Assembly: GCA_944389175.1 (NCBI GenBank)
Contig: CALXLK010000014.1
Location: 1 to 51,227, forward strand
Source of the DNA: an uncultured Opitutales bacterium
Lineage (GTDB): Bacteria > Verrucomicrobiota > Verrucomicrobiia > Opitutales > Intestinicryptomonadaceae
DNA: 51,227 nt
Reading direction: 5' to 3'
Below, one piece after another: positions 25,456-34,219 of the stretch (the first letter of the stretch is position 1; each line of letters opens with the position of its first letter). The notes beneath the pieces are model-generated. The model was not told the origin of the DNA. It did not search any database and saw nothing but the letters and a program-made list of their open reading frames with translations. The translations under genes were made by a program, and so were the position numbers.

Positions 25456-27528
25456 ATGGAAGAAAATTTTAACGCAAACTCGGGACGCGAAATTCCGCAA
25501 ATGGAAATCGAACGCCAAAAGCTGAAATCGGCGTTTGGCGGCAAGATTGTCCGCAAAGACCTAACCAAAAAGATTAAAGAAGGCGCAAATGTCCCCGTCT
25601 ATGTTTTGGAATATCTGCTCGGGCAGTTCTGCTCTTCCGACGATCCCGCAATAATCGAAAGCGGCGTGCAAAAGGTGAAGGACATTTTGGAGAAAAACTT
25701 TGTGCGCCCCGACGAGTCGCAGAAGATTCTTTCGCTGTTGATGAAGAACCGCACGCACACGGTAATCGACATGATAACCGTTACGGTTGACACGGGCAAA
25801 AACGTCTATCACGCGGCGTTTTCGAACCTCGGGCTCACAAAAATAGAAATCGACGAATCGTATCCGCAGGAGTTCGACCGCCTTTTGTGCGGCGGCATCT
25901 GGTGCATGGTAAACCTCGAATACAATTACGACAACGACGACCGCGGCGAGATAAAAATCCTGAAATTAAAGCCCATTCAGATGCCGAAGATCGACATCGA
26001 AGAGCTGAAAACAGGCAGGAAGAATTTTACAAAAGAAGAGTGGATTGACGTTCTGTTGCGCTCGATAGGAATGGAACCCGAAGCACTTACCGAACGCCAA
26101 AAATGGCTGCTGCTTTTGCGAATGATACCGTTGGTTGAAAACAACTACAACCTCTGTGAATTGGGGCCGCGCAGCACGGGAAAATCGCACCTCTACAAGG
26201 AAATTTCGCCAAACAGCATTCTCGTTTCTGGCGGGCAGACGACCGTTGCAAACCTCTTCTACAACATGAGCAACCGCACGATGGGGCTTGTGGGGCTTTG
26301 GGATTGCGTCGCCTTCGACGAAGTTGCTGGCATAAAATTTAAGGACAAAGACGGCATTCAGATTATGAAAGACTACATGGCGTCGGGCTCGTTTGCGCGC
26401 GGCAAGTCCGAAAAATCGGCGTCGGCTTCAATGGTGTTTGTCGGCAACATCAACCAGAGCGTTGACACGCTTTTGAAAACGTCAAACCTCTTCGTTCCGT
26501 TCCCGCCCGAAATCGGAACGGATACCGCATTTCTGGACAGATTCCACTGCTATCTGCCGGGGTGGGAAGTTCCGAAATTTTCGCCCGAACATTTTACCGA
26601 CGACTACGGATTCATCAGCGACTACCTCGCCGAATTCGTCCGCGAATTACGGAAAACCTCTTGCGGCGATGCCATAGAGAAATATTTCAAACTCGGCAAG
26701 ACTCTCAATCAACGCGATACCATCGCCGTCCGCCACACCGTTTCGGGACTGCTGAAGCTCATATATCCCGACGGCATTTTCACGAAAGACGAGGTTGAAG
26801 AAGTCCTGAAAATCGCGCTCGAAATGCGCCGCCGCGTGAAGGAACAGCTGAAACGAATAGGCGGAATGGAATTCTACAACGTGAATTTTTCGTATATCGA
26901 CGGCGAAACGCTTGAAGAACGGTACGTTTCCGTACCCGAACAAGGAGGAGGAAAGCTTATCCCCGAAGGACTCGGCGCGGCAGGACAGGTCTACACTGTT
27001 TCGACCGGCAAAAACGGAATGAGTGCCGCCGTTTTCAGGCTCGAAACCCAAATGACGCAGGGCAACGGAAAGTTTTCGTGCTTGGGAATCGGCTCGGACA
27101 GGGAATGCAAAGAGTCGGCAAATACGGGTTTTAACTATCTGAAAGCGCATTCAAAGGAAATCAGCGCATCAATCAGCACAGTCGCAAAGGATTACATCGT
27201 AAACTACGCCGACTTGCAGGGCGTTGGAATGACCAACAAATTGGCATTGCCGACGCTAATTGCACTTTGCTCAATAGCTCTCGAACGCTCCACACAGGCT
27301 TCGCTTGTTGTTTTGGGGGATATTTCAATTACGGGTTCTCTCATCAAGGTTGAAAATCTTGCCTCCGCCCTGCAAGTCTGTAAAGACGCGGGAGCAAAAC
27401 GGATAATGCTGCCGTCAATTTCAATGGCGGAATACGCAAACGTGCCGTCCGATTTAATAGCAGCCTTCCAGATTATCCCCTACACCTCGGCAACCGAAGG
27501 CGTCTTCCGCGCCCTCGGCGCCGAATAA
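25456..27528 (+). CDS. brxL: BrxL, Lon-like AAA protein of BREX
   Basis: 690 residues, last canonical gene of type 1 BREX. Walker A is GPRSTGKSH near 237-245 and Walker B CVAFDEVAG near 285-293. The C-terminal 170 residues resemble the Lon protease domain (VGMTNKLALPT... LGDISITGSLIKVENLASAL), but the usual catalytic Ser and Lys are not visible at the expected places. This agrees with reports that BrxL works as a DNA-binding AAA+ machine rather than a protease. It starts 18 bases after pglZ. Confidence 0.95.
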   Translation: MEENFNANSGREIPQMEIERQKLKSAFGGKIVRKDLTKKIKEGANVPVYVLEYLLGQFCSSDDPAIIESGVQKVKDILEKNFVRPDESQKILSLLMKNRTHTVIDMITVTVDTGKNVYHAAFSNLGLTKIEIDESYPQEFDRLLCGGIWCMVNLEYNYDNDDRGEIKILKLKPIQMPKIDIEELKTGRKNFTKEEWIDVLLRSIGMEPEALTERQKWLLLLRMIPLVENNYNLCELGPRSTGKSHLYKEISPNSILVSGGQTTVANLFYNMSNRTMGLVGLWDCVAFDEVAGIKFKDKDGIQIMKDYMASGSFARGKSEKSASASMVFVGNINQSVDTLLKTSNLFVPFPPEIGTDTAFLDRFHCYLPGWEVPKFSPEHFTDDYGFISDYLAEFVRELRKTSCGDAIEKYFKLGKTLNQRDTIAVRHTVSGLLKLIYPDGIFTKDEVEEVLKIALEMRRRVKEQLKRIGGMEFYNVNFSYIDGETLEERYVSVPEQGGGKLIPEGLGAAGQVYTVSTGKNGMSAAVFRLETQMTQGNGKFSCLGIGSDRECKESANTGFNYLKAHSKEISASISTVAKDYIVNYADLQGVGMTNKLALPTLIALCSIALERSTQASLVVLGDISITGSLIKVENLASALQVCKDAGAKRIMLPSISMAEYANVPSDLIAAFQIIPYTSATEGVFRALGAE

Positions 27529-27573
27529 CACTAAAAGGATTATAGAATAATCGAACTAAAGGATTACAGGTAA

Positions 27574-28236
27574 ATGCAAAATAATACTGTTTTTGAAGAG
27601 ACAAAGGAATACTTCTACAAATACGTTTTTAAACCCATTTCTGGAATTTTGTATGCACAAAAAATATACAAGGATTTTCAAGCATCCTGCATATCAAATA
27701 AATTTTATAGAGACTCTTTTACAGACTTTGTAGATGTCCTCTACTATAAAACGATGATTACAGAGCTCTGCAAACAACTTGATACTCCAAATAAAAATAA
27801 ACTGAAAAAAGATAAGAACAACCGCAAGAATGACGATCGAAATTTTAGCGGTTTTATAATGCTCTTTAAACAAAAAGAACCTGAAATTTTTTCTATGCGT
27901 AGTAGTTTGTCTGCTATATGCATACCAACACAAACAGTAATTAATATCGATATATCAGATAAAATAAAGACCGATTTCGATAGGATAAAACACGATGAAA
28001 ATCTGAAAAAGATTGAATCGTTATTTCAAATTTTTAGAAAATATAGAAATAAAATTGTTTGTCATCAAACTTGTTCAACAGTTGAGGCGCCTTGCCGAAA
28101 AAGCATAGATAAGACAATTTCAATTTTAGAAGAATTACTTTTGATGTATTCCAAATTATTCGGGATTCATATTCTCGCAACAGCCCCAGAACCCATTTAC
28201 AGAAATCCACCTTTGCACGAAAACAATGCGAAGTGA
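27574..28236 (+). CDS. HEPN-like protein, probable BREX accessory RNase
   Basis: 220 residues, far more AT-rich than the brx genes. The C-terminal half has RKYRNKIVCHQTC, where RNKIVCH (about 158-164) fits the HEPN ribonuclease signature R-N-x(4)-H. The rest is helical, Lys- and Asn-rich. HEPN RNases are common effectors in phage-defence and toxin-antitoxin systems. It begins 45 bases after the brxL stop on the same strand, behind two AAAGGATTA repeats that include an AGGA site, so it may be read with the operon. No nucleotidyltransferase (MNT) antitoxin gene is next to it. Family not identified beyond the motif. Confidence 0.6.
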   Translation: MQNNTVFEETKEYFYKYVFKPISGILYAQKIYKDFQASCISNKFYRDSFTDFVDVLYYKTMITELCKQLDTPNKNKLKKDKNNRKNDDRNFSGFIMLFKQKEPEIFSMRSSLSAICIPTQTVINIDISDKIKTDFDRIKHDENLKKIESLFQIFRKYRNKIVCHQTCSTVEAPCRKSIDKTISILEELLLMYSKLFGIHILATAPEPIYRNPPLHENNAK

Positions 28237-28388
28237 ATCGGAATTTACGACTGATATCGATGAAACATTACAATTATTTCATATTTTAATGATTTCATTC
28301 CAGAAATATGTATATATTTTGGGATTTGAATTCTTAAATAATTCAGTTTTTCAAGTATTGGGTTTAAGATGTGTACCGACTTTTTTGC

Positions 28389-29615
28389 CTACAGCGCAAA
28401 CGAGGGGATTGTTTTTACGGTGTCTTTTATTAGGATTGAGTCGGGATAGAGGCTTATTAGGGTGCCTGTGCCGACTGGCGTTTTTAAGTCGGAGAGTTTA
28501 TTGAAGTGTTTTACGTCCGCCTTTGAGACAGTGGCGGCTTTCTTAAACTCAACGGGGTAGATTTTGCCGTTGCGCTCTATAACGAGGTCGATTTCGTTTT
28601 TATCCTTGTCTCGGTAATAGTAAAAATTGGGAGTTTCTCCTGCGTTTACATAGCTTTTAAGGATTTCAGCAACGCACCTCGACTCGAAAAATGCGCCCGC
28701 CATTGCGCCGTTCATCAGCACTTCGGGTGAAGTCCAGCCCGTCAAAAATGCGGCAAGCCCTGTATCGAGCATATGCAGTTTCGGCGTCGAAACCATATTG
28801 CGGGTTTTGTTGCGCGAATAAGGATAGAGCAATTTTACGATGCCCGAAGTCTCCAAAATGCTCAGGTAGCTTTTAGCTGTAGGCTGCGAAATGTCGGCAT
28901 CGCGGGCGAGGCTTGAATAGTTCAGCATTTGCCCAGTACGTGCTGCAACCGCGCGGAGGAAATCATAGAATTTGTGCTCGTCGGCAACCTGCGTCAACGC
29001 GCGAACATCGCGCATAAGGTAGGTCTGAATATAAGACTGGAAGAACGCCGACCAAATGTTCGTATCGGGATTTGCCGTTGCGATTTCGGGATACGACCCG
29101 CGCCAAATTCGCGTGAACACTTCGATGGGCGATTTTGCAGGAACGCTCGGCAGCGGGGTATCAGGCAAAAACGGCTGGGATTTGCGTCCGTCAAGTTCGG
29201 CGTTCGAAAGTCCGTAAAGATTCAATATGCCGACGCGCCCCGCGAGCGACTCCGACACGCCCTTCATCAAATGAAACTGCTGCGATCCCGTAAGCCAGAA
29301 CATTCCCTTTGCCTTTTCGGGCGAAGTTTGGCGGACTTCGTCAACGACAGCCTTGATATACGGCAAAAGCTCGGGAACGTTTTGGATTTCGTCAAATATC
29401 ACTGGGGCGGGATTATTGGCAAGGAACAGTCGTGGGTCTTCGCGAGCCTGCTTTTGAATGTCAAGCGGGTCGAGCGAGACGTATTTACGTGACGATTCTG
29501 CAACTTTCCGCAAGAAAGTGCTTTTACCAACCTGTCGTGCCCCGATTACCAGCACGATGGGGAAAAACGAATTAACACGCTCGAAAGCCTCCTTGATATT
29601 GCGTTCAACGAACAT
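28389..29615 (-). CDS. AAA ATPase with DUF4143 nuclease-like domain
   Basis: 408 residues. N-terminal AAA domain with Walker A GARQVGKST (about 25-33), Walker B VIFDEIQN (about 72-79) and sensor segment FWLTGSQQF. The C-terminal DUF4143 part includes DISQPTAKSYLSILE, a winged-helix-like stretch, and a PD-(D/E)xK-like core (NEIDLVIERNGKIYPVEFKK). Such ATPases are frequent on mobile islands; function is unknown, with defence or nucleic-acid roles suggested. It is convergent with the BREX/HEPN transcript. Three copies of a TCCTA..ATTCAAAA element lie just upstream, suggesting autoregulation. Confidence 0.9.
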   Translation of the reverse strand: MFVERNIKEAFERVNSFFPIVLVIGARQVGKSTFLRKVAESSRKYVSLDPLDIQKQAREDPRLFLANNPAPVIFDEIQNVPELLPYIKAVVDEVRQTSPEKAKGMFWLTGSQQFHLMKGVSESLAGRVGILNLYGLSNAELDGRKSQPFLPDTPLPSVPAKSPIEVFTRIWRGSYPEIATANPDTNIWSAFFQSYIQTYLMRDVRALTQVADEHKFYDFLRAVAARTGQMLNYSSLARDADISQPTAKSYLSILETSGIVKLLYPYSRNKTRNMVSTPKLHMLDTGLAAFLTGWTSPEVLMNGAMAGAFFESRCVAEILKSYVNAGETPNFYYYRDKDKNEIDLVIERNGKIYPVEFKKAATVSKADVKHFNKLSDLKTPVGTGTLISLYPDSILIKDTVKTIPSFAL

Positions 29616-29621
29616 AAAACC

Positions 29622-29720
29622 TCCTACAATTCAAAATCTAATTTTAGATTATTTGAGATTTTAAACCTTAGTCAAGCAAAATTCCTACATTTCAAAATTG
29701 CGTTTTGAATTATAGGAAAT
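29622..29720. promoter_or_regulatory. triple operator-like repeat upstream of AAA ATPase
   Basis: TCCTACAATTCAAAAT (29622-29637), TTCCTACATTTCAAAAT (29682-29698) and, inverted, TTTTGAATTATAGGAA (about 29703-29718). The first begins 7 bases ahead of the start codon. Two direct and one inverted copy in an AT-rich promoter suggest a repressor site. The regulator is unknown. Confidence 0.5.
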
Positions 29721-30146
29721 CTTATATAGTTCCATTTACTCCAATATATATTTCTGCACTTGCCTTCCATTTTCGCAAGAAACGGTCATAAAATAACACC
29801 TTTCGGGGAAGAGGGGATTTAATACGAAGCGAAGATTACGCAATTTTTACCTAATATTTGGGTAAGAGAGGAGAATCGTGTGTAGACTAATTTTGACAGG
29901 AATGGGCAGATTTTTGCAAAGAAAAATCTTGACATTTATTGATTGTTGACGATGATAGTGTCTCATTGTTTAGGATAAACGGATTGTTCTTTTCGGCTTT
30001 ATTTGTTGGTACTGCCAAAATTTCGCCAAGTTATTTACGATGAAGTTGTTGGATTAAATTTTGTGGTACTTGAGCTTGAGGGTACTGGGACTGCGCGACA
30101 CCAGAAAATCGCTGCAAAAGCCTCTGGAATTCAGCTGCTTTGAATG
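29721..30146. other. AT-rich right end of element 1
   Basis: 426 bases with no gene I can support. It includes a GATTTTT..AAAAATC hairpin (29909-29928), a TTGACA (29929), and short open frames that look like decayed coding sequence (for example an open stretch ending at the TGA near 30141). It ends at the second att copy. Confidence 0.4.
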
Positions 30147-30189
30147 TTCCCAAGCTTGAGGTTATGGGTTCGACCCCCCACCGCCCGCT
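30147..30189 (+). repeat. attR: copy of tRNA-Gly 3' half
   Basis: 43 bases matching 7610-7651 with one additional C in the C run. Only the tRNA 3' half is present, so this is not a functional tRNA. It marks the right boundary of the BREX element. Confidence 0.9.
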
Positions 30190-30221
30190 CCATTTAAAAT
30201 GCGTCGGTTTACAATTTTAGG

Positions 30222-30270
30222 GCGGTTTGCAAAGATTTGCAAACCGCTTAATTTTTAACCATTTGGTTAA
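30222..30270 (+). terminator. double hairpin right of attR
   Basis: GCGGTTTGCAAA (30222-30233) and TTTGCAAACCGC (30236-30247) form a perfect 12-bp stem, followed by TTAATTTTT. A second stem TTAACCA-TT-TGGTTAA follows. In an empty site it may terminate the tRNA-Gly transcript. Confidence 0.6.
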
Positions 30271-30300
30271 AAAATGGGGGGGTGAAGGGCTTTGGTGCCC

Positions 30301-30338
30301 GGTACCAAATTGGTACCGACGTCAGGCTTGCGCTCATC
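30301..30338. promoter_or_regulatory. paired GGTACC sites right of attR
   Basis: GGTACC at 30301 and 30312, then GCTTGCGCTCATCC. The arrangement mirrors 7761-7814, next to the first att site. It implies that the DNA to the right of attR is the left end of another element of the same group. The stretch 30339-30538 has nothing else I can name. Confidence 0.5.
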
Positions 30339-30538
30339 CAAGGAGATTGGATATTAAAGCACCAAAATTTGTCGGATTCTTCGATAAATTAACTATCTTG
30401 TTTATTATTCATACTACAAGGCATTGATAACTAACTATTATTCAAAGTTCAGAATTTTTTTAGAAATTTTCCAAAAAGTATCAAAAACTTCAATAGTTGT
30501 TTTGTAATTTTAAATAATTTATTATATTATTACAGATT

Positions 30539-30646
30539 ATGAAATCTGTAACAAAAGTATATTCATTAAATATTAATAAAGGTATTGTTTCTGCACAATT
30601 TCTTGGAAATTTAGTCGGAAAAAATATCGTTCAAAATAAAATCTGA
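30539..30646 (+). CDS. 35-residue ORF in frame with the metallopeptidase gene
   Basis: ATG at 30539 to TGA at 30646, product rich in Asn, Lys and Val. It lies in the same reading frame as the gene at 30725, separated by this TGA and a TAG near 30687, with open codons otherwise. It may be the broken 5' part of that gene or an independent short peptide. No strong ribosome site. AT content matches the downstream cargo genes. Confidence 0.3.
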   Translation: MKSVTKVYSLNINKGIVSAQFLGNLVGKNIVQNKI

Positions 30647-30724
30647 GCAAAGACTATAAGAAACTCTGATATATTGATTAGATATTAGATAACGGATGAC
30701 TTTACACCTGATGAAATCTCATTT

Positions 30725-31303
30725 TTGGAGTCACAGCTTGTTGAAGCTTGTAAATTAGTGCGAGATGCAATCAAAGAATTAAAGGAATCTTCTAGAAAAG
30801 CGCTTGAGGCTATGACCGATGTATTCCTTTGTTATGACGATAATGCTCGAAACACCATTCTAAAAAAATATGCCGAGATTTATGAGGTATTGCTCGGCAA
30901 AATGGTGTTTAAACGTAAAGCAATATATAAAGAAAAAGGAAAAAGTTTAGATTACGTTTATCTCTCTACCAATGCCGATACCAATACAACTACAATTTAC
31001 GACAAATTTTTTGAGCGTGATAAATACTTTGAAAGAATTTTTACTCGTTCAAGTTGGCTTATTCATGAAGCTTCTCATGTCACAGGACTTCGCGAAGAAG
31101 CAGGGAGCGAGGTATTTCTTAACGCCGAAAGCTATAGAAAATTTATCTGCCTACTTTTTGATATAGCGACTTTCGATGAACTTTATCCAGAAGGTAATAT
31201 TGCTAAAACGCTACCACTGAAATCAAATATAGGTAGAAAAGAATTCCCTGGCCCCGACCAACCTCGCGATTCAAATGGACAATGGAAAAAAAGCATAATG
31301 TAA
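30725..31303 (+). CDS. predicted zinc metallopeptidase (HExxH, M35-like)
   Basis: 192 residues from a TTG start. The core SSWLIHEASHVTG holds HExxH (His114 to His118), and 15 residues later LNAESYRKF resembles the NADSY segment that follows the active site in family M35 (aspzincin, deuterolysin and lysine-specific peptidases). The N-terminal 50 residues are helical and may come from a longer carrier. The frame continues upstream for 12 more codons to a TAG without an ATG, so the 5' end may be damaged. It overlaps the next gene by 22 bases. A toxin-like effector role is inferred. Confidence 0.5.
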   Translation: MESQLVEACKLVRDAIKELKESSRKALEAMTDVFLCYDDNARNTILKKYAEIYEVLLGKMVFKRKAIYKEKGKSLDYVYLSTNADTNTTTIYDKFFERDKYFERIFTRSSWLIHEASHVTGLREEAGSEVFLNAESYRKFICLLFDIATFDELYPEGNIAKTLPLKSNIGRKEFPGPDQPRDSNGQWKKSIM

Positions 31304-31860
31304 CATTTTCAAAAACCGATAAACACAATCCTTCCAGAAATTTTATCGAAGACATAAATAAAGCTACAAGTATAAGAGAAAGTCTAAATAAAGAAGGGAT
31401 TAATGAAACTTGGGCTGCGAACGATATAAAAATTGATGGATTTGAACCGAACTCAGAATATACGATTGTTTTATCTGTAAAATATAATTATTCAGGAATA
31501 GATGGGGATGGATCTAAAGAATATAATGTGGCATATGATTCAAGATCTGATACAGATGGAAATATAATATTAGAACGTGTCGGTTTTCTAAATTCTGAAA
31601 CTAACGGTATGAGTGAAATTGATGCCCAACTTAAAATTTATACATTTAAAGGGAATGCATCAGAAAATTTTGAAAATATAGGAAAGGTTCAATGGACTTC
31701 CAGTAAAGACGGAATGGGAACTTATCTTGCTTCTCATGCAAGTGATGGTTCATATAATAGATTAGGTTATAAAAATACAGGCAATTATAATGGCGGAATC
31801 ATAAAAGATTTTTCACCCAAAACTAATCCTATTTATGAAGGGAATTTAAAAATAAAATAA
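31282..31860 (+). CDS. hypothetical protein, partner of the metallopeptidase
   Basis: 192 residues, AT-rich, no family recognised. The middle (FEPNSEYTIVLSVKYNYSG, then DGNIILERVGFLNSE) is rich in alternating hydrophobic and Thr/Ser residues, suggesting a beta-sandwich. No signal peptide. The start overlaps the end of the peptidase gene, so the two are likely translationally coupled. By analogy with effector pairs it could be an inhibitor or immunity protein, or a second effector domain; the sequence does not decide. A hairpin terminator follows at once. Confidence 0.6.
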   Translation: MEKKHNVTFSKTDKHNPSRNFIEDINKATSIRESLNKEGINETWAANDIKIDGFEPNSEYTIVLSVKYNYSGIDGDGSKEYNVAYDSRSDTDGNIILERVGFLNSETNGMSEIDAQLKIYTFKGNASENFENIGKVQWTSSKDGMGTYLASHASDGSYNRLGYKNTGNYNGGIIKDFSPKTNPIYEGNLKIK

Positions 31861-31865
31861 GTAAA

Positions 31866-31902
31866 AAAAGAGAGCGGGGATTAATTTCCGCTCTCTTCTT
31901 TT
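31866..31902. terminator. bidirectional terminator between convergent genes
   Basis: GAGAGCGG (31870-31877) pairs with CCGCTCTC (31888-31895), with A run before and T-rich tail after. It overlaps the stop codon of the minus-strand gene that ends at 31881. Confidence 0.8.
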
Positions 31903-32825
31903 ATTTTTTGCAAGTATTTTAATGATTCTTCGGTATTCTGAATTTTTAAAATGTACTTGGCTAATTCAGTATCTTGAGGAGCTAAAAAGCCCGTGTAGAA
32001 ATTCAACCATATGTCTTTATTACAAGCTAAAATTACCCGTCGAACTTTCTCCAAATCTTTCTTGAACCCATAGAGTCCATGGTAGTTTACATATATGCGA
32101 TAAGGTCTCCATTGGTAGGCCCTTTTAGGATTATAGATTTCAGATGTTTGAATTTCTTTATCCACATCAAGGCTTTCTTTTAGTTCTTTTAAGCATTTTA
32201 ATGTCTTTCCCGGTGCATCTTTTTTGGATCTCTCATTTGCTTTTTCGTACATTCGCGCGCGTTTTTCGATGGCTTGAGCCAATGATTTTTCACTCTTGTA
32301 GATTATATCCACACTTTGGAGACAACCGATACCTTCAAATTCGTATGATTCTATCAAAGCGCGAGAAACAGTTTTCATGTCAAATTCCGCTATTGCCTCG
32401 GAAATTTTCGCAAAAAGAATTGCTTTTTTTGCATCTCGCACCTTAGCGCGTTTTAAGTGTCTAATACTTTCGCCCGGAGAGAATTTCCACATATCAGGCG
32501 GAATGTTATAGTCAATCTTTCCAAAGATCTCTTCAGGGAAACCGGCGTAATAAAGAGACAATTCCAATGCTCTATTGGAGATATCGTTTCTTGACTTCGG
32601 AATTCCCGTACAAGTAGTATCATGCCATAATTTATCTTTATTAGCTTCTATAAAACTAGAAGTTATTTCGTCTTTATGGGATTCATAATATTTTAAGGAA
32701 TCTTCAAGTTCTGCCAGAAATGTGGCGCTGGCATCTAAAGCAATATTTTCACTTTTTGGTTCGCCATATAGAATAATTAGCGGAAACAAAATTACTATAA
32801 AATATAATACCCATTTTAAAGCCAT
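31881..32825 (-). CDS. exported or membrane-anchored hypothetical protein
   Basis: 314 residues. The N-terminus (MALKWVLYFIVILFPLIILYG) is a signal peptide or anchor; the rest is hydrophilic, Lys/Glu-rich and helical, with four Cys in all (for example TCTGIP and GIGC) that could form disulphides outside the cytoplasm. No family recognised. AT-rich like the adjacent cargo. It faces the metallopeptidase pair across a shared terminator. Confidence 0.7.
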   Translation of the reverse strand: MALKWVLYFIVILFPLIILYGEPKSENIALDASATFLAELEDSLKYYESHKDEITSSFIEANKDKLWHDTTCTGIPKSRNDISNRALELSLYYAGFPEEIFGKIDYNIPPDMWKFSPGESIRHLKRAKVRDAKKAILFAKISEAIAEFDMKTVSRALIESYEFEGIGCLQSVDIIYKSEKSLAQAIEKRARMYEKANERSKKDAPGKTLKCLKELKESLDVDKEIQTSEIYNPKRAYQWRPYRIYVNYHGLYGFKKDLEKVRRVILACNKDIWLNFYTGFLAPQDTELAKYILKIQNTEESLKYLQKIKEESGN

Positions 32826-33184
32826 GAATCGATTGAATATTGATTCGCTTACTCTATCAAGTAAAAATTGAAAAGATATAAATTAGGAAATATAAATTTT
32901 TCTACTTTATACTTTTCTAGTATTACATGAACACTTTCGATTGTCCGCTATTATACCTGCCATTCGCTATTGTTTCAGCAAGCTGATTTTGAAGAACGGA
33001 ATTTAACTTCGTAAAGATCCGCGATTTATTAAAGCTTTCTTATTGAGTTATCATTCTCGGAATGTACAGTAATAGGATAGATGTACAAAACGAGTATTTT
33101 CTGCATAACTGAGTAAATACCATAGGCGGGTAAGAAATTTTTAAGCGGGGAGACTAAACTCAAAATAGAACCCTATTTTGACCT
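32826..33184. other. intergenic region before integrase remnant
   Basis: 359 AT-rich bases. The last 30 bases (GACTAAACTCAAAATAG...) resemble the sequence preceding the intact integrase (CCTAAACTCAATCTC...), consistent with shared promoter/leader. I see no gene. Confidence 0.4.
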
Positions 33185-33853
33185 ATGGATAAATTTCCCA
33201 GACTCAATTACAGATCCAAGAAAGCTCGCCCCTTTATAGTCCGCTACTATGATAGCTCCTCAAATAAGCGTACGTCGCGCTCATTTAGCGCAAGAATGGA
33301 CGCCATGCAATTTTTGGCGGAAAAGTCGGGCGATGCTAAGACTTCGCATTTTGACATTTCAACCGAAGAAAAGGAACTTGTAATGCGCCTTAAACGCGAA
33401 TGTTTCGCCCGCGGATTCTCCCTATGCGATATGGCGGAAACATTCGTGCATCTGGTCCGCAACAAGCCTGCGAGCGACTACGCGCTTGGCGAAGTCCGCG
33501 ATATGTATTTGAACGACTACCGCGACCGCGGGTTGCGCTCCTCAACTCTCGCCTACTACACAGGCAAGCTCGAAAACCTCTGCGCTATGTACGGAGAAAA
33601 AATCCCCGTATCGGCAATCACGCCCGATATGCTTGAAGCGTTCATCTCTTCGGGCAAAACACCCGACCACAACAGGCGCATTTCAAGCGCGTTCTACAAG
33701 TTTCTCGCCGAAAAGCGTATTGTTCCGCCCGACCTCTTCCCGAAGTATATTGTTGAAATTGCAGCTTCAACAATGCGCTTTCCGCAAAAAGCGAATATAC
33801 TCCAAAGCGCCAAACTGACCTATGTGGGAGAGCATGTTTTAAACAGCGCATAA
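33185..33853 (+). pseudogene. truncated copy of the tRNA-Gly integrase
   Basis: 222 codons. The first 40 residues are a diverged version of the integrase at 7895 (MDKFPRLNYRSKKARPF), then the DNA from about 33333 to 33745 matches 8041-8452 with about five differences. Homology stops abruptly at 33745, in the middle of the gene, and the last 35 codons are unrelated. The catalytic domain with Arg/His/Tyr is missing, so it cannot recombine. A segment near 33890 (DMMAFASYG) may be a decayed remnant of the RHSFASYG box. Confidence 0.85.
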
Positions 33854-34219
33854 GCGTTTAGTGCGCTACAAATGCAACCGCATAAATTTTGATATGATGG
33901 CCTTTGCGTCATATGGGTTAATTTGCCGAGCATTTATATGTGATCCAAAGCCGCATAATGGAAAATTATGGGGTGTTTTGGAGATGTATTTTCATCCCTC
34001 CCTCAGAGAATAGAGCCATTTATACTTTTTATGATACTGCCCACAACATAACCTTTTGTTGTGGCGATGCGAGAAACTAGTGTATGTAAATTGCAAGGTA
34101 AAAGAACTGCCGAGTCGAGATTTTTAGTCCGCTTCCCGACAGGAGCGAGACAGTTTGAGAAGGGGCGGCAAAAAGGCTTATCGCCGTGCAGAGGAGTTTC
34201 CCCAACCGAGTAAAAAGAT
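33854..34219. other. region right of the integrase remnant
   Basis: 366 bases without a supported gene. It probably holds decayed integrase sequence at 33885-34010 and then the junction to chromosomal DNA. No third att copy could be found here. Confidence 0.4.

Noticed and set aside
25456..27528. BrxL as an active Lon-type protease.
   Set aside because: The catalytic Ser and Lys of Lon are not visible at the expected positions.
28226..28504. Open frame overlapping the HEPN gene end.
   Set aside because: Its second half is the antisense of the AAA ATPase gene and no motif is visible; likely chance, or a stub of a lost gene.
29900..30010. A VDDDSVSLF-like stretch resembling the start of a response-regulator receiver domain.
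   Set aside because: The frame is interrupted on both sides and the remaining sequence shows no further receiver motifs; too short to call.
30227..30427. 66-codon frame right of attR.
   Set aside because: Covers a hairpin and the GGTACC sites; looks non-coding.
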